DNA of 64,000 bases from Orrella marina (GCF_003058465.1 NZ_CP028901.1:3534001-3598000), one strand, 5' to 3'. Counted from the stretch's first letter, positions 36,923-46,246 are shown. A program made the numbers and translations. The notes: generated from the sequence alone by a model not told the origin.

Positions 36923-37149
36923 ACTGTTCAAAGATTATGTTAGTCTTTTTATTGTTATAAAAGAAATACATTTGTATGGTGTCTGATTCAGAGGTTTGAT
37001 GATCGTGAGTCACGTTGGTTCCGGTCAGCGGGGATGCCGTACGAGAGTGACCCGGAATAGCCCTGAGTGGAGTCTGCCCGGTGTGAATGTTGCACTGCCC
37101 AAAAAATTCATATGCAGTTGTGTTGTCAATGCACGCAAGGAGAATATCG
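36923..37149. promoter_or_regulatory. Leader of the dctPQM genes
   Basis: A 227-bp gap between the regulator and dctP. An AT-rich stretch at 36905-36985 (ATTGTTATAAAAG) suits a promoter. No hairpin terminator is obvious. The ribosome site AAGGAG lies at 37138-37143, seven nt before the dctP ATG. Confidence 0.35.
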
Positions 37150-38151
37150 ATGAAAAAGTCCTGGTTTGCCGCAGTTGCCACGATGACAGTTCTGTCATCT
37201 TCCCCTGTTTTTGCGGTTGAGACAGTCACTGCGGTGCATGCGTTCCCGCCAAACCTTGTCTATACCCAGAGCTTTCTGGATTTCGTGAAAAAAGTGAACG
37301 AGAAAGGTGAGGGGGTGGTGCAGATTCAGGTCAGAGGTGGCCCGGAAGTGATTGGTCTTCCACAACAACCCGACGCGGTGCGTAACGGTGTCGTTGACAT
37401 GGCCTACACCGCCGCCAGTTTTTATGGTGGCGCGGTTCCCGAACGTGATGTGATGGTCGCATCCAACACTGACGCAGTTTATGCCCGGGAAAATGGCGGT
37501 ATTGATCTGTTGAACAAGATTCACCAGGACAAGATGGGTGTGTACTACCTGGGCTGGTTTGATAGTGGAGTCAAGTACAACCTCTACACCATCAACCCTC
37601 CCAAGCTGGATCCAGACGGAAACCTGACTGTAGAAGGGATGAGGCTGCGTAGCAACCCTGTTTACGACGCATTCTTCAGAGACGTGCTGGGCGCTCAGCC
37701 AATCAGCATTCCGACCCCCGAAGTTTATTCAGCACTTGAGCGTGGTGTGGTCAACTCAACGGGCTGGACGCAGATCGGTCTGAAAGACCTTAACTGGAAC
37801 CGGTTTGTAAAGTATCGTGTGAATCCCGCTTTCTTCTCGACGGACATGGGCGTGATTGTCAATCTCGATCGCTGGAACAAGTTGAGCGATCCCGCCAAGA
37901 AGATTCTGCAAGAAGTTGCGATCGAGCATGAGCGCGAGAGTGCGGAGAAGTTTGCTGAGCTTGCTCAGAAGCAACTGGCTGAACTCGATGCGGATGGAAT
38001 GCAGGTCGTAAACCTGGAGGGTGCTGCGGCAGAGAAATTCTCTACCGGCGCACGCGAGGCAACCTGGAATCGCATGCGTACGCAGATGCAGAAGCAGCCA
38101 ATGGGTCTTGAGTATTACGACACACTGATCGAGAAATTTAACCGTCCTTGA
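37150..38151 (+). CDS. dctP: TRAP transporter solute-binding protein DctP
   Basis: A 333-residue periplasmic binding protein with a signal peptide (KKSWFAAVATMTVLSSSPVFA). Mature features of the DctP family: QIQVRGGPEVIGLPQQPDAV, the substrate-side Arg region EGMRLRSNP and GVVNSTGWT. It delivers an organic acid to the DctQM permease using the Na+ gradient. The ATG at 37150 follows AAGGAG. Located directly after the GntR regulator; the substrate is possibly the same dicarboxylate or imide handled by the neighbouring operon (inference). Confidence 0.87.
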   Translation: MKKSWFAAVATMTVLSSSPVFAVETVTAVHAFPPNLVYTQSFLDFVKKVNEKGEGVVQIQVRGGPEVIGLPQQPDAVRNGVVDMAYTAASFYGGAVPERDVMVASNTDAVYARENGGIDLLNKIHQDKMGVYYLGWFDSGVKYNLYTINPPKLDPDGNLTVEGMRLRSNPVYDAFFRDVLGAQPISIPTPEVYSALERGVVNSTGWTQIGLKDLNWNRFVKYRVNPAFFSTDMGVIVNLDRWNKLSDPAKKILQEVAIEHERESAEKFAELAQKQLAELDADGMQVVNLEGAAAEKFSTGAREATWNRMRTQMQKQPMGLEYYDTLIEKFNRP

Positions 38152-38179
38152 TTGAGTCTTTCGACTGAATGAGAGAAGA

Positions 38180-38222
38180 CAGGCCATAACCAGTTGCAAT
38201 GCGACCAGGATGGCCTGTTTTT
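38180..38222 (+). terminator. Intra-operon hairpin with T-tract between dctP and dctQ
   Basis: CAGGCCAT at 38180-38187 pairs with ATGGCCTG at 38210-38217, followed directly by TTTTT. A rho-independent terminator here would give more binding protein than membrane subunits, as often seen in TRAP operons. The loop is long (22 nt), so it may act as a partial terminator or as a stabilising 3' end. Confidence 0.6.
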
Positions 38223-38280
38223 GTGATGGTTTCATTTGCAAGCCCATAGCCACTTGGCAGGCTTATGCAGGGAATTTTCA

Positions 38281-38787
38281 ATGCGCACGCTGGTTAAAAC
38301 GTACAACGGGCTGGTGACGGGGCTAGCCATCGTCTCCGGCAGCCTGCTGGTCTGGCTCGGTGTGGCCGTGATCTTTTCGGTGATGCAGCGAAATCTGGGC
38401 TATCAGCCAACCGCCTGGTTATTTTTGTCGACTGAATACGGCATGTTCTACCTGACATTGCTCGGCGCGCCCTGGCTGGTGCGGGAACGGGGTCATGTCC
38501 ATATCGAGCTGTTAACTGCAGCTCTGTCCAGGTCAGCATTGAATGTCTTTAGCCGGCTTGTCTGTCTGCTCTGTGTAATTGTGTGCGCGGTCATGGCGTT
38601 CAAAGGGGCGGAGCTCGTCCAGATGAATCTGGATCGGGGTGATCTGGATGTGCGCGCCTACTTTTATCCGACCTGGCTCCTGAACATTACCTTCCCGGTG
38701 AGCTTCACGTTGATGGCTATTGAATTCATGAAATTTGTCGTGGGTCGTGAAATTCTTCACACCGGCGAGACGGGGCTCAAAGAATGA
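38281..38787 (+). CDS. dctQ: TRAP transporter small permease DctQ
   Basis: A 168-residue membrane protein with four predicted helices, standard for DctQ. Features include the conserved segment ERGHVHIELL after the second helix and the final TFPVSFTLMAIEF helix. Start set at ATG 38281, which follows AGGGA; an upstream in-frame ATG would add a polar leader. It ends overlapping the dctM start (ATGATG), so the membrane subunits are co-translated. Confidence 0.85.
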   Translation: MRTLVKTYNGLVTGLAIVSGSLLVWLGVAVIFSVMQRNLGYQPTAWLFLSTEYGMFYLTLLGAPWLVRERGHVHIELLTAALSRSALNVFSRLVCLLCVIVCAVMAFKGAELVQMNLDRGDLDVRAYFYPTWLLNITFPVSFTLMAIEFMKFVVGREILHTGETGLKE

Positions 38788-40100
38788 TGGAGTGGTATCT
38801 TGCACTGAGCCTTCTGCTCGGCCTGATCGTCGCATTCATGCTGATCGGCGTGCCGATTGCGTTTGCGTTTCTTTCTGCCAACCTGATCGGTGCCTGGATT
38901 TTCATGGGAGGGGCCAACGGCATCATTCAGGTGCTGAACAACGGTTTTGGAGCACTCTCAAGCTTTAGTCTGGTTCCGATTCCGCTTTTCCTGCTGATGG
39001 GGGAACTGTTCTTCAGGACCGGACTGGGCATGCGAATGTTCAATGCGGTGGACGTTCTGATGGGTAAGGTTCCCGGACGCCTGTCGTACGTGACGGTCGT
39101 TGGTGGAACAGGGTTTGCAACGGTCAGTGGGTCATCCATGGGTTCCACGGCCCTGCTGGGGTCGGTGCTTGTTCCCGAAATGGTCAAGCGCGGATACAAG
39201 AAGCACATGTCCATCGGACCTATCATGGGCACCGGTGGCCTGGCGATCATCATTCCGCCATCGGCGCTGGCCGTTCTGCTCGCGACACTTGCCAAGATTG
39301 ATGTTGGTGCTTTGCTGGTTGCGGGCATCATTCCAGGCTTCTTGCTGGCAGGCTTGTACGTCTTGCTCATCTGGATACAGACCCGGATCGATCCGAATGC
39401 CGCACCATCTTATGACGTACCTGAAATTCCGCTCGCTCAGAAGCTTCTCATTTTCCTGAAAGATGTGCTGCCCATGGTCGGCGTGATGGCCATCGTTGTC
39501 ATCATGTTGTTGTTCGGGTGGGCGACCCCTTCGGAGTCTGCCGCATTTGGCGCACTGGGTGTGGTCATCCTCGGATTTGCCTACCGTTGCATGACGTGGA
39601 AAGCATTTCTCGCCTCAATTGAGGGGGCCTTGAAGGTAACGCTCATGGCCTTCATGATTGTTCTGGGCTCTGCGACTTTCAGTCAGTTGCTCGCGTTCTC
39701 GGGAGCATCAAGTGGATTGATCAACTGGGCGACAAGTTTTGATCTGTCGCCCATCCTGATGCTACTGGCTATCTTTGCTGTGTTGATTGTGCTTGGCACA
39801 TTCATGGAGCAGATCTCCATCATGATGCTCACCGTGCCATTCTTCTTTCCTCTGGCTCAGTCTCTGGGTTTCGATCCGATCTGGTTTGGCGTCGTCGTAC
39901 TGCTTTCGCTCGAAATCAGCTTCACGACACCGCCGTTTGGATTGTTGCTGTTCGTGATGAAAGGTGTGGCGCCGCAGGGAACCTCGATGAAGGAAATCTA
40001 CCTCGCTGCGATTCCTTACATCCTGTGCAGCATGCTGATGGTTGCAGTGCTGATTGCGTTTCCATCGCTGGCAACGTGGTTACCCGGGATGTTGCAGTGA
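38784..40100 (+). CDS. dctM: TRAP transporter large permease DctM
   Basis: A 438-residue protein with about twelve helices, the ion-coupled translocation subunit. Family motifs: FLLMGELFFRTGLG, the GGTGFATVSGSSMGSTALLG loop, IIPPSALAVLLATLAKIDVG and the late VVLLSLEISFTTPPFGLLLFV. ATG at 38784 overlaps the dctQ stop. Complete and undamaged, unlike the fused TRAP permease remnant downstream. Confidence 0.92.
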   Translation: MMEWYLALSLLLGLIVAFMLIGVPIAFAFLSANLIGAWIFMGGANGIIQVLNNGFGALSSFSLVPIPLFLLMGELFFRTGLGMRMFNAVDVLMGKVPGRLSYVTVVGGTGFATVSGSSMGSTALLGSVLVPEMVKRGYKKHMSIGPIMGTGGLAIIIPPSALAVLLATLAKIDVGALLVAGIIPGFLLAGLYVLLIWIQTRIDPNAAPSYDVPEIPLAQKLLIFLKDVLPMVGVMAIVVIMLLFGWATPSESAAFGALGVVILGFAYRCMTWKAFLASIEGALKVTLMAFMIVLGSATFSQLLAFSGASSGLINWATSFDLSPILMLLAIFAVLIVLGTFMEQISIMMLTVPFFFPLAQSLGFDPIWFGVVVLLSLEISFTTPPFGLLLFVMKGVAPQGTSMKEIYLAAIPYILCSMLMVAVLIAFPSLATWLPGMLQ

Positions 40101-40249
40101 TGTGACGCTGGGCGGTTGCGATCAGCGCCGCTCAGTCAGTATTCCCGAGTTGCAATGTCAAAGTGCCGGACCCGACGATATGTTTGAACCGGTTAGTCTT
40201 TCGGTTACAAACATCTCCTGACACCACTTCGCCAAAAACCGCCATCATT

Positions 40250-40696
40250 CTACTGTGACAGGGCTGCAGGGTTTTTGCATGCATAAAGCAAGGTGACGCC
40301 ACCGTCGCTCGGCAAAATCGACTCCATGGACACGCAGTTCCCGTTAACGCACCATTCGTAGTCGGCGGTATACCCCGAGCGCGTCAGGCGCAACACAGGC
40401 TCGAGCGGCTGCTCAGGTTGATAGACATACCATCCGTCCAGCAGTCTGGCATCTGACGGGGGTTCCATTCCTGCCGCTGATCCCCGGATACGGGCGTGAT
40501 CTGCGGTCAGGCGCGGCCGAGAAGATTTCTGCTCAGATCGGTCTTCAGGTGTGACGATCCGGTAATCCTCTTCCCAGCGGACCTTCTCGATCGAGTGCGT
40601 CCAGGCTAGAGTGAACTGATCCGTTTCGATGAAGCGCACGCTTGCGGCCGGCATGGATGCCAGCGCAAGACATACGCCCCACATCACGACACTCAT
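40250..40696 (-). CDS. DUF1850 protein of a TAXI-TRAP locus
   Basis: A 148-residue protein with a probable signal peptide (MSVVMWGVCLALASMPAAS) and the DUF1850 core FTLAWTHSIEKVRWEEDYRI followed by a beta-rich domain ending in YACKNPAALSQ. DUF1850 proteins are typically encoded beside TAXI receptors and fused TRAP permeases, as here. Start chosen at 40696, eight bases after the permease stop; an in-frame start at 40774 would lie inside the permease gene. Exact role unknown, probably an accessory periplasmic protein. Confidence 0.72.
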   Translation of the reverse strand: MSVVMWGVCLALASMPAASVRFIETDQFTLAWTHSIEKVRWEEDYRIVTPEDRSEQKSSRPRLTADHARIRGSAAGMEPPSDARLLDGWYVYQPEQPLEPVLRLTRSGYTADYEWCVNGNCVSMESILPSDGGVTLLYACKNPAALSQ

Positions 40697-40703
40697 CCGG
40701 ACA

Positions 40704-41518
40704 CTATGCGCTAGCGGTCGGCGCTGAACGACTCTTGCGCCTGACCTGCCATGCATGCAACAGGATGAATCCAATGCACAGCACCAGGCCGACCTCGTCT
40801 GTCAGCGGTGCTGCCAGGACCAGCAATGCTGCGGCACCAATGGCAATCAGTCGGCTGATCCAGCCAAGCGGTCCGAACAGGTAGCCAATTGCACCAGCCC
40901 CCACAAACCAATAGCCAGTAGTGCCTTGAAGACGATGTAGGCAACTGCCAGAAATCCGCCATCACCTTGCATCATCAGCGCAGGCGCATAGACTGCCATG
41001 TACGGCATGATGAAGCCGGCGATTGCAACCCTCAATGCCTGGAAACTGATCTTCAGTCCTGACTCCTTTGCGATGGGTGCTGCGGCAAAGCAAGCAAGCG
41101 CGACCGGTGGGGTGAGGTCTGCCATGATCCCGAAATAGAACACAAACATGTGGGATACGATCAGTGGTACACCGAGCTCCAGCAGAATGGGGGCCGCGAG
41201 TGAGCTTGTGATGATGTAGTTCGGGATGGTCGGGATTCCCATGCCCAGCACCAGGCAGGTGATCATCGTCAGAAAGAGCGCCAGAAACAGACTGTTTTCA
41301 CCAACCGCGATTACGTATCCGCCGAATGTCGCAGCCACACCGGTGAGATTGATGATCCCGATGATGACCCCTACCAGTGCACATGCAATCGCCACAGGCA
41401 ATGCGTGGCGTGCGCCCATGACCATTGCTTCAACGGATAGCTTGAGGGCGTCAGTTCTGGATCTGCGAATGAGTAAGACTGCAACTAGCCCGAACGTTTC
41501 ATAAACCGGGCCTGAGTG
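40704..41518 (-). pseudogene. Fused (4TM/12TM) TRAP permease, C-terminal remnant, frameshifted
   Basis: This stretch encodes the last 270 or so residues of a TAXI-type fused TRAP permease, normally over 600 residues. It has PVAIACALVGVIIGIINLTG, CLVLGMGIPTIPNYIITSSL and FYFGIMADLTPPVALACFAAA. The reading frame breaks at five C (40898-40902); one more base would join it to AGAIGYLFGPLGWIS and the final helices ending at 40704. Similarity starts near HSGPVYETFG (about 41518); further upstream the same frame continues to 41653 with no recognisable match. The N-terminal DctQ-like and first DctM helices are missing, replaced by the IS region. Non-functional, even if the frameshift is artefactual. 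Confidence 0.75.
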
Positions 41519-41689
41519 CTGCGACTTCCCTGGTTCTTCCTGATTTCTGCACCCTTTGACGTTTCCGTTGCGCGTGCCATGCAGATTGGAGAGTGGATTT
41601 TGCCAACTTCTTACCTGCTTTCGCCGATTTCGGCCTGAACGGGTCAGCAACAAGCGTGCATCAACCTCCGATGTCTCGGTTTTGAATTT

Positions 41690-43188
41690 TTAAAGGGTTG
41701 TCTGATCGCGCGTCTGCGCTCAGGCCGGTGCGGGTGGCCGCTGTGTCTGGTAGAGCAGTTCGGTCACCCGCTCCAGAATCCCTTTCACCGGACACCCTGT
41801 GGGCAAGGACAGACGAATCCGGTCTTTGTACTGCACGACCCGCACGGCGAGCTTGAACAGCTTGAGGATGATGGTCCCGGGCTGCGCTCTGGCCAGCTCC
41901 GTGTGTGCCAGCGTATTCTCACGCAGGCTGTGGATCAGCACATCCGTTGCACAGGCATAGAACATCCGCATGTGGTTGGCAAGGAAGGTGTGGTCAGAGG
42001 TGCGATCGCTGGCCAGATCGTTCTTGATGGCCTTGATGTAGTTCTCGTCCTGGCCGCGAGCGCAGTACAGCTCGCGATAGAGCAACTCGGCTGTGGGCTC
42101 GTTCAGTGAGCTCACCACAAACCGGGGGTTCTCGCCCAGCGCCATCACCTCAGCCTTGAGCACGACCCGATAGGCCTTGGGCCAGGTGCCGGCCTGATAG
42201 GACAGGTCGTCATACAGGCGGGTTGCACCCGGGGCAGGCAAGCCGAGATGGCGGGCGCTTTCGCAGCGCGACTGGTAATGGGACTTTGCTCGCTCAAGCA
42301 ACGGTTGCGCCAGGGGTAGCAGCACCTTGTTGCCCGCCAGTCCAAAGATGAAGTCCATTGCGGGGTCCTGCTCACATAACGCCATGAGTTCCGGGTTGGA
42401 GAAATGGCCATCACCGCGCAAGATGATGTGGGTGTCGGGCCAGGCCTGGCGCAGCGCGCGCACCACACGCGCGATGATGGCGGCATTTTCCCGACCTGTG
42501 GGGCGCTTGCCCGAGAGTCCCTCGAACAGAAACAACGGCATGTAGCAGTGGTGGCGGTAATGGTGGTTGTAAAAGGCGAGTTCCTGCTGGCCGTGAGTGG
42601 GATCCTCGGAGTGATCCATGTCGAGCACGATCAAGGCCGGGGCCTGGGCATAGCTGTCGATAAAGGCGTGGACAAAGCTTTTGGCAAGACGATAGATATC
42701 ACGACGAGTCAGATTGTTCTCCAGCCATGACAGCGTCGGGCCTGAGGCGAGGTCGGTGTCTGCGTCCAGCGGTGCACGGCCCGCGGCGAGCTTGAACATC
42801 GGGTCTGCACGCAAGGCGTTGGCGTCATTGCCATCGGCATATCCGCATGCGCTCTGGAACACGCGCTGGCGCAGCAGATCGGTCATGGAATGAGAGATAT
42901 ACGACGGATGGCGTTTGTCATGGATTGCGCCAGCCAGACGCGAGATCAGCCCGGTTTGCAGATCCGTACCCCGAAGCAGGATGGCGCCGAAATCGCTCGA
43001 CAGGGCACCACCATCAAACTGTGCACGCACGGTGAAACCAGCACTGGCAGGAAAGCGAAGCTGGGTTGGGATAGAATCATTCATGGGCGGTTTTGTTTAA
43101 GCTTCTTACGAAGCGTTATTGGCGTAATCCCAATTGTATCAATGGGTTAAACAAATGCCGCCCATTTCCGTGAAAAATCCGGGCTAGG
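41690..43188 (-). mobile_element. IS1380-like insertion sequence
   Basis: The element contains one transposase gene. The right end is marked by a candidate terminal repeat whose outer end reads CCTAGCCCGGATTTTTCACG on the minus strand (43169-43188). No good match to this end is visible on the left side; a short AAAAAT-containing stretch near 41685-41693 may be a worn or truncated left repeat, so the left border is approximate. The insertion or a later deletion removed the N-terminal part of the fused TRAP permease. Confidence 0.6.
41720..43084 (-). CDS. IS1380 family transposase
   Basis: A 454-residue transposase, full length for the IS1380 group with an intact frame. Visible family features: the N-terminal region AQFDGGALSSDFGAILL, the catalytic acidic pair in IVLDMDHSEDPTHGQQELAFYN (first Asp) and IILRGDGHFSNPELMALCE (second Asp with a nearby Glu), and the C-terminal HMRMFYACATDVLIHSLR. 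It cuts and joins the element's terminal repeats. The gene looks undamaged, so the element could still be active if both ends are present. Confidence 0.9.
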   Translation of the reverse strand: MNDSIPTQLRFPASAGFTVRAQFDGGALSSDFGAILLRGTDLQTGLISRLAGAIHDKRHPSYISHSMTDLLRQRVFQSACGYADGNDANALRADPMFKLAAGRAPLDADTDLASGPTLSWLENNLTRRDIYRLAKSFVHAFIDSYAQAPALIVLDMDHSEDPTHGQQELAFYNHHYRHHCYMPLFLFEGLSGKRPTGRENAAIIARVVRALRQAWPDTHIILRGDGHFSNPELMALCEQDPAMDFIFGLAGNKVLLPLAQPLLERAKSHYQSRCESARHLGLPAPGATRLYDDLSYQAGTWPKAYRVVLKAEVMALGENPRFVVSSLNEPTAELLYRELYCARGQDENYIKAIKNDLASDRTSDHTFLANHMRMFYACATDVLIHSLRENTLAHTELARAQPGTIILKLFKLAVRVVQYKDRIRLSLPTGCPVKGILERVTELLYQTQRPPAPA

Positions 43189-43633
43189 TGATTTCCCTTT
43201 GTTAAGAATTATCTCAGGTAAAAGGGCAGGCTCTACAGGTGCTGAGTTTTATGGGCGCATCAGAGTTGCTAAAGCAGGTTAAGTGCCTGCCTGGCCAACA
43301 GGTTGTTGCGACGAAACTCGCCATCAGGCGATTTCAGAATTGATCAGTTTGATCTGGTCAGTGTGATGGACCAGATCCCTGGTTCATCGTCTAAGTCCGA
43401 TCCGCCTGTTCGTCACGCGCATCGCGTTGCAGTGTTCAAGGCGACATCATTGCTGGTACCCTTGGTCAGGACGTCAGCCGTTGTGGTTGGTTGGCAGATT
43501 GGGTACGCAAACGAAAAGCCATATGAAACCACATGAATACAACATCCAGGCGGGTATGTCGCGCCCTTTCAAACAGAGAAAACAGAAGCACTGATACCTG
43601 GTTTGCGTGCATGAACTTACAGGAGACAAAAAT
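43189..43633. other. Gap between the IS end and the TAXI receptor gene
   Basis: About 445 bp with no gene. The missing N-terminal part of the fused TRAP permease is not found here in any frame. The TAXI gene's ribosome site AGGAG is at 43621-43625. Otherwise nothing recognisable. Confidence 0.35.
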
Positions 43634-44801
43634 ATGAAACGTACTTTCAAATGGGCTGGTTTATCTCTGGTCGGACTGATGCTGTCCCCAGTTGCGCTGG
43701 CACAGGAAAACACCTTGGAGCTCCCGAAAGTGCTGGCCTGGAGTGCATACGATGTGGGGTCAGCCGGTTACAACCAGGCGGTGGCGATTGGCAACGCGTT
43801 CCGGCAGAAGTACGGTGTCAGCATCCGTGTACTGCCAGGCAAGAACGACGTGTCACGCAACTTGCCTTTACGCGAGGGGCAGGTCAGCTTCTCGGTCAAC
43901 GGCGTGGGGGGGGGTCTTCTTTGCGCAGGAAGGGATGTACGAGTTTGGATCCAGGGCGTGGGGGCCGCAGCCTGTCAGAAACCTGATGCTTAACTCGGTT
44001 CAGTCTGCCCTGTCGGCAATGACGGCAGGCGACATCGGGGTCAAGACACCGGTTGATCTCAAAGGTAAACGTGTCGCCTGGATTATCGGAGCGCCTGCAC
44101 TGAACCAGAACATGACAGCCACGCTGGCTTTTGGTGGTTTGACCTGGGACGATGTAGAGAAAGTCGAGTTTGGTGGCTATGGTGCAGCCTGGGATGGCAT
44201 TGTGGCCAACCAGGCGGATTCTGTATTCGGATCATCTATTGCAGGTAAAGCGTATGCGTTGGAGAAGTCCAACCGAGGCATTACCTATCCTGTCATGGAC
44301 CCCGAGGACAAGGAAGGCTGGGCACGGGTTCAGGCGGTTGGTTCATATTTTTATCCGCTTTATGCCACGGAAGGTGCAGGACTGAGCGCGGAAAATGGTG
44401 TTCATTCGTCAGCCTACCCGTACCCGATTCTGATGACCTATGCTGATCGGGATGCGTCATTGGTGAGCAAGGTAACCAATGCCATGATTGATACCTTCGA
44501 TATGTACAAGGATGCAGCCCCGGGTGCTGATGGCTGGGCGCTGGATAAACAGCGTCTTGAGTGGGTCGTGCCGCTTCACGAAGGTGCCGTCAATGTATTC
44601 AAGGACAAAGGCATGTGGACCGATGACCTGCAGCAAAATCAGGAAAATCTGGTCAAAAGACAGGAAGTGCTGGAAGCTGCCTGGAAAGACGTTAACAGTC
44701 GCCAGCATGATAGTGATGACGCCTTCCAGGAAGACTGGATGAAGACACGCGCGGATGCGCTCAAGGCAGCAGGGATGGATCCCATTCTCGAACGCTGGTA
44801 G
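43634..44801 (+). pseudogene. TAXI-type TRAP solute receptor, frameshifted at a G9 tract
   Basis: Joined frames encode about 388 residues of a TAXI-family periplasmic receptor with a signal peptide (GLSLVGLMLSPVALAQ). The first frame reads KVLAWSAYDVGSAGYNQAVA and then QVSFSVNGVGG; the second continues VFFAQEGMYEFGSRAWGPQP, then DLKGKRVAWIIGAPALNQN, to the stop at 44801. The switch is at nine consecutive G (43906-43914); eight would keep one frame. The receptor is encoded on the strand opposite to its presumed permease remnant, with the IS between them, so the locus has been rearranged or was always divergent. Confidence 0.8.
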
Positions 44802-44829
44802 GCTACATTGACCGGCTGAGTAGTCTCGA

Positions 44830-44880
44830 GCTCAAATGAACCCGGGACGCATCGTCGATGCGTCCCGGGTTCATTTGAGC
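44830..44880. repeat. 51-nt perfect palindrome (25-bp arms, 1-nt centre), possible terminator
   Basis: The left arm at 44830-44854 begins GCTCAAATGAACCCGGGACG; the right arm at 44856-44880 is its exact reverse complement, with a single T at 44855. It lies 29 bp after the TAXI stop. An RNA hairpin of this size would be very stable and could end transcription of the TAXI gene, although the following sequence has only a short TTTT (44889-44892). The perfection of the arms is unusual for an ordinary terminator. Confidence 0.75.
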
Positions 44881-45050
44881 GAGGGCTGTTTTGGTGGTGA
44901 CTCGCTCACCGTATCCGATCCAAAGCAGTGCGCAGTGGTTGCATCAGAGCAGGTTTTGATGATCGGAACGGTACTTTGAGGAGAGGGGCTGATGTCGTGT
45001 CTCGAGCCCGTTTGTAAATGATTCTTTCTGCTTTGACCTGCGGAGGTTAC

Positions 45051-45740
45051 ATGTCACGCTCAAATGAAGTTGGTTTTGATGCTCTGGTTCAAGGATGTCT
45101 GTCTGACTGGCGAGCGTACTGCCAGCATGATTTCGTTCGACAGCTTGGCGAAGGCACGCTGCACCCAGAGGCCTTTCGCCATTACCTGCGCCAGGATTAT
45201 CTGTTTCTCGTACATTTTGCCCGGGCCTGGGGTCTTGCTGTCTACAAAAGCCGCGATATGAATGAGTTGCGTCAAAGCCTCGACAGTCTGAAGGCAATTG
45301 TCGACTTGGAGATGGGCTTGCATATTGAGTATTGCGCTCAATGGGGGATTGGTGAGCAAGAGCTTGCGCAGCTTCCCGAGGCTCGAGAAACGGTTGCCTA
45401 TACGCGATACGTACTGGACGCAGGCAATCGTGGCGACTTGCTTGATCTTCACGTGGCGCTTGCCCCATGCCTGATTGGCTATGCTGAAATTGCCAAATGG
45501 CTGGTGGCCCAGTCATTTACCGTGCGTGGCGACGCAAATCCATATGAAGCATGGATCAGCATGTACATCAGTCCAGAGTTTCAGGCTGCAGCACAAGTCG
45601 AACGCGACTGGATGGACCAGAAGCTAGCTAAACAGGCGCCAGAGCGGTTTGATGCGTTGGCCGTCACCTTCCGTGAAGCGACTCGTCTGGAAGTCGATTT
45701 TTGGCAAATGGGCCTGAATGCCGGAGACGTCAACGCCTAA
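45051..45740 (+). CDS. tenA: TenA family aminopyrimidine aminohydrolase (thiaminase II-like)
   Basis: A 229-residue helical enzyme that hydrolyses aminopyrimidine breakdown products of thiamine for salvage. Conserved positions are present: the acidic YLRQDYLFLVHFARAW, the nucleophile Cys in LAPCLIGYAEIAKW, and Glu in ATRLEVDFWQMGL. ATG at 45051 follows CGGAGG. The gene stands alone; no TPP riboswitch (THI box) could be seen upstream, so thiamine control is not supported. Some TenA homologues act on other amines. Confidence 0.87.
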   Translation: MSRSNEVGFDALVQGCLSDWRAYCQHDFVRQLGEGTLHPEAFRHYLRQDYLFLVHFARAWGLAVYKSRDMNELRQSLDSLKAIVDLEMGLHIEYCAQWGIGEQELAQLPEARETVAYTRYVLDAGNRGDLLDLHVALAPCLIGYAEIAKWLVAQSFTVRGDANPYEAWISMYISPEFQAAAQVERDWMDQKLAKQAPERFDALAVTFREATRLEVDFWQMGLNAGDVNA

Positions 45741-45745
45741 TAAAA

Positions 45746-45778
45746 AACGGAACCCCACAAATGTGAAACGGTTCCGTT
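45746..45778. terminator. Bidirectional terminator between tenA and the cold-shock gene
   Basis: AACGGAACC at 45746-45754 pairs with GGTTCCGTT at 45770-45778. On the minus strand the stem is followed by TTTTTTATT, a good rho-independent signal for the cold-shock gene. On the + strand it directly follows the tenA stop and may end tenA as well. Confidence 0.7.
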
Positions 45779-45823
45779 ATTACTGCTAAGCGCTCATCGT
45801 GTGCATAGTGCACACGCGATGTA

Positions 45824-46033
45824 TCAGATCACCTGGATCTTGGTCGCGCAGGGGCCTTTTTGACCTTGTCCTGCAACAAACGATACGCGCTGGTTCTCTT
45901 CAAGAGACTTGTGGCCTTCGCCTTGAATCTCGCTGTAGTGTGCGAAGAGGTCCTTGCCACCTTGCTCAGGCATAATAAAGCCGAAGCCTTTGTCGTTGTT
46001 GAACCACTTCACAATACCGATTTCTGTCTTCAA
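45824..46033 (-). CDS. Cold-shock domain protein (CspA family), TTG start
   Basis: A 69-residue single-domain RNA/DNA-binding protein, normal length for the family. RNP1 reads KGFGFI and RNP2 reads DLFAHY; the N-terminus is [14 protein letters not shown]. The frame has no ATG near the expected start: TTG at 46033, after AGGATC, is the only sensible initiation codon, which is uncommon for this family. It acts as an RNA chaperone. About 200 bp of upstream untranslated DNA may hold a cold-responsive leader. Confidence 0.88.
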   Translation of the reverse strand: MKTEIGIVKWFNNDKGFGFIMPEQGGKDLFAHYSEIQGEGHKSLEENQRVSFVAGQGQKGPCATKIQVI

Positions 46034-46246
46034 TGTAGATCCTAAATGTATTCAGGGAAAAAGTCCCAGCGCCACTTTGATCTATTCCCGTCCATAAAGA
46101 TAGTGGTGTTACAAAATGATACATATTTGATGGGTTCGGTCGCATACATGAAAAGGCATGCCAGAATTAATGCGCGAGTCATTAAAAACTGACAATGCCT
46201 GTGCCGGTCCCATCGATTTGGCGGCACCGGCATAGCTGATGGCCCG

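Noticed and set aside
44881..45050. TPP riboswitch in front of tenA
   Set aside because: No CTGAGA or the usual ACCTGATC-type segment is found in the leader.
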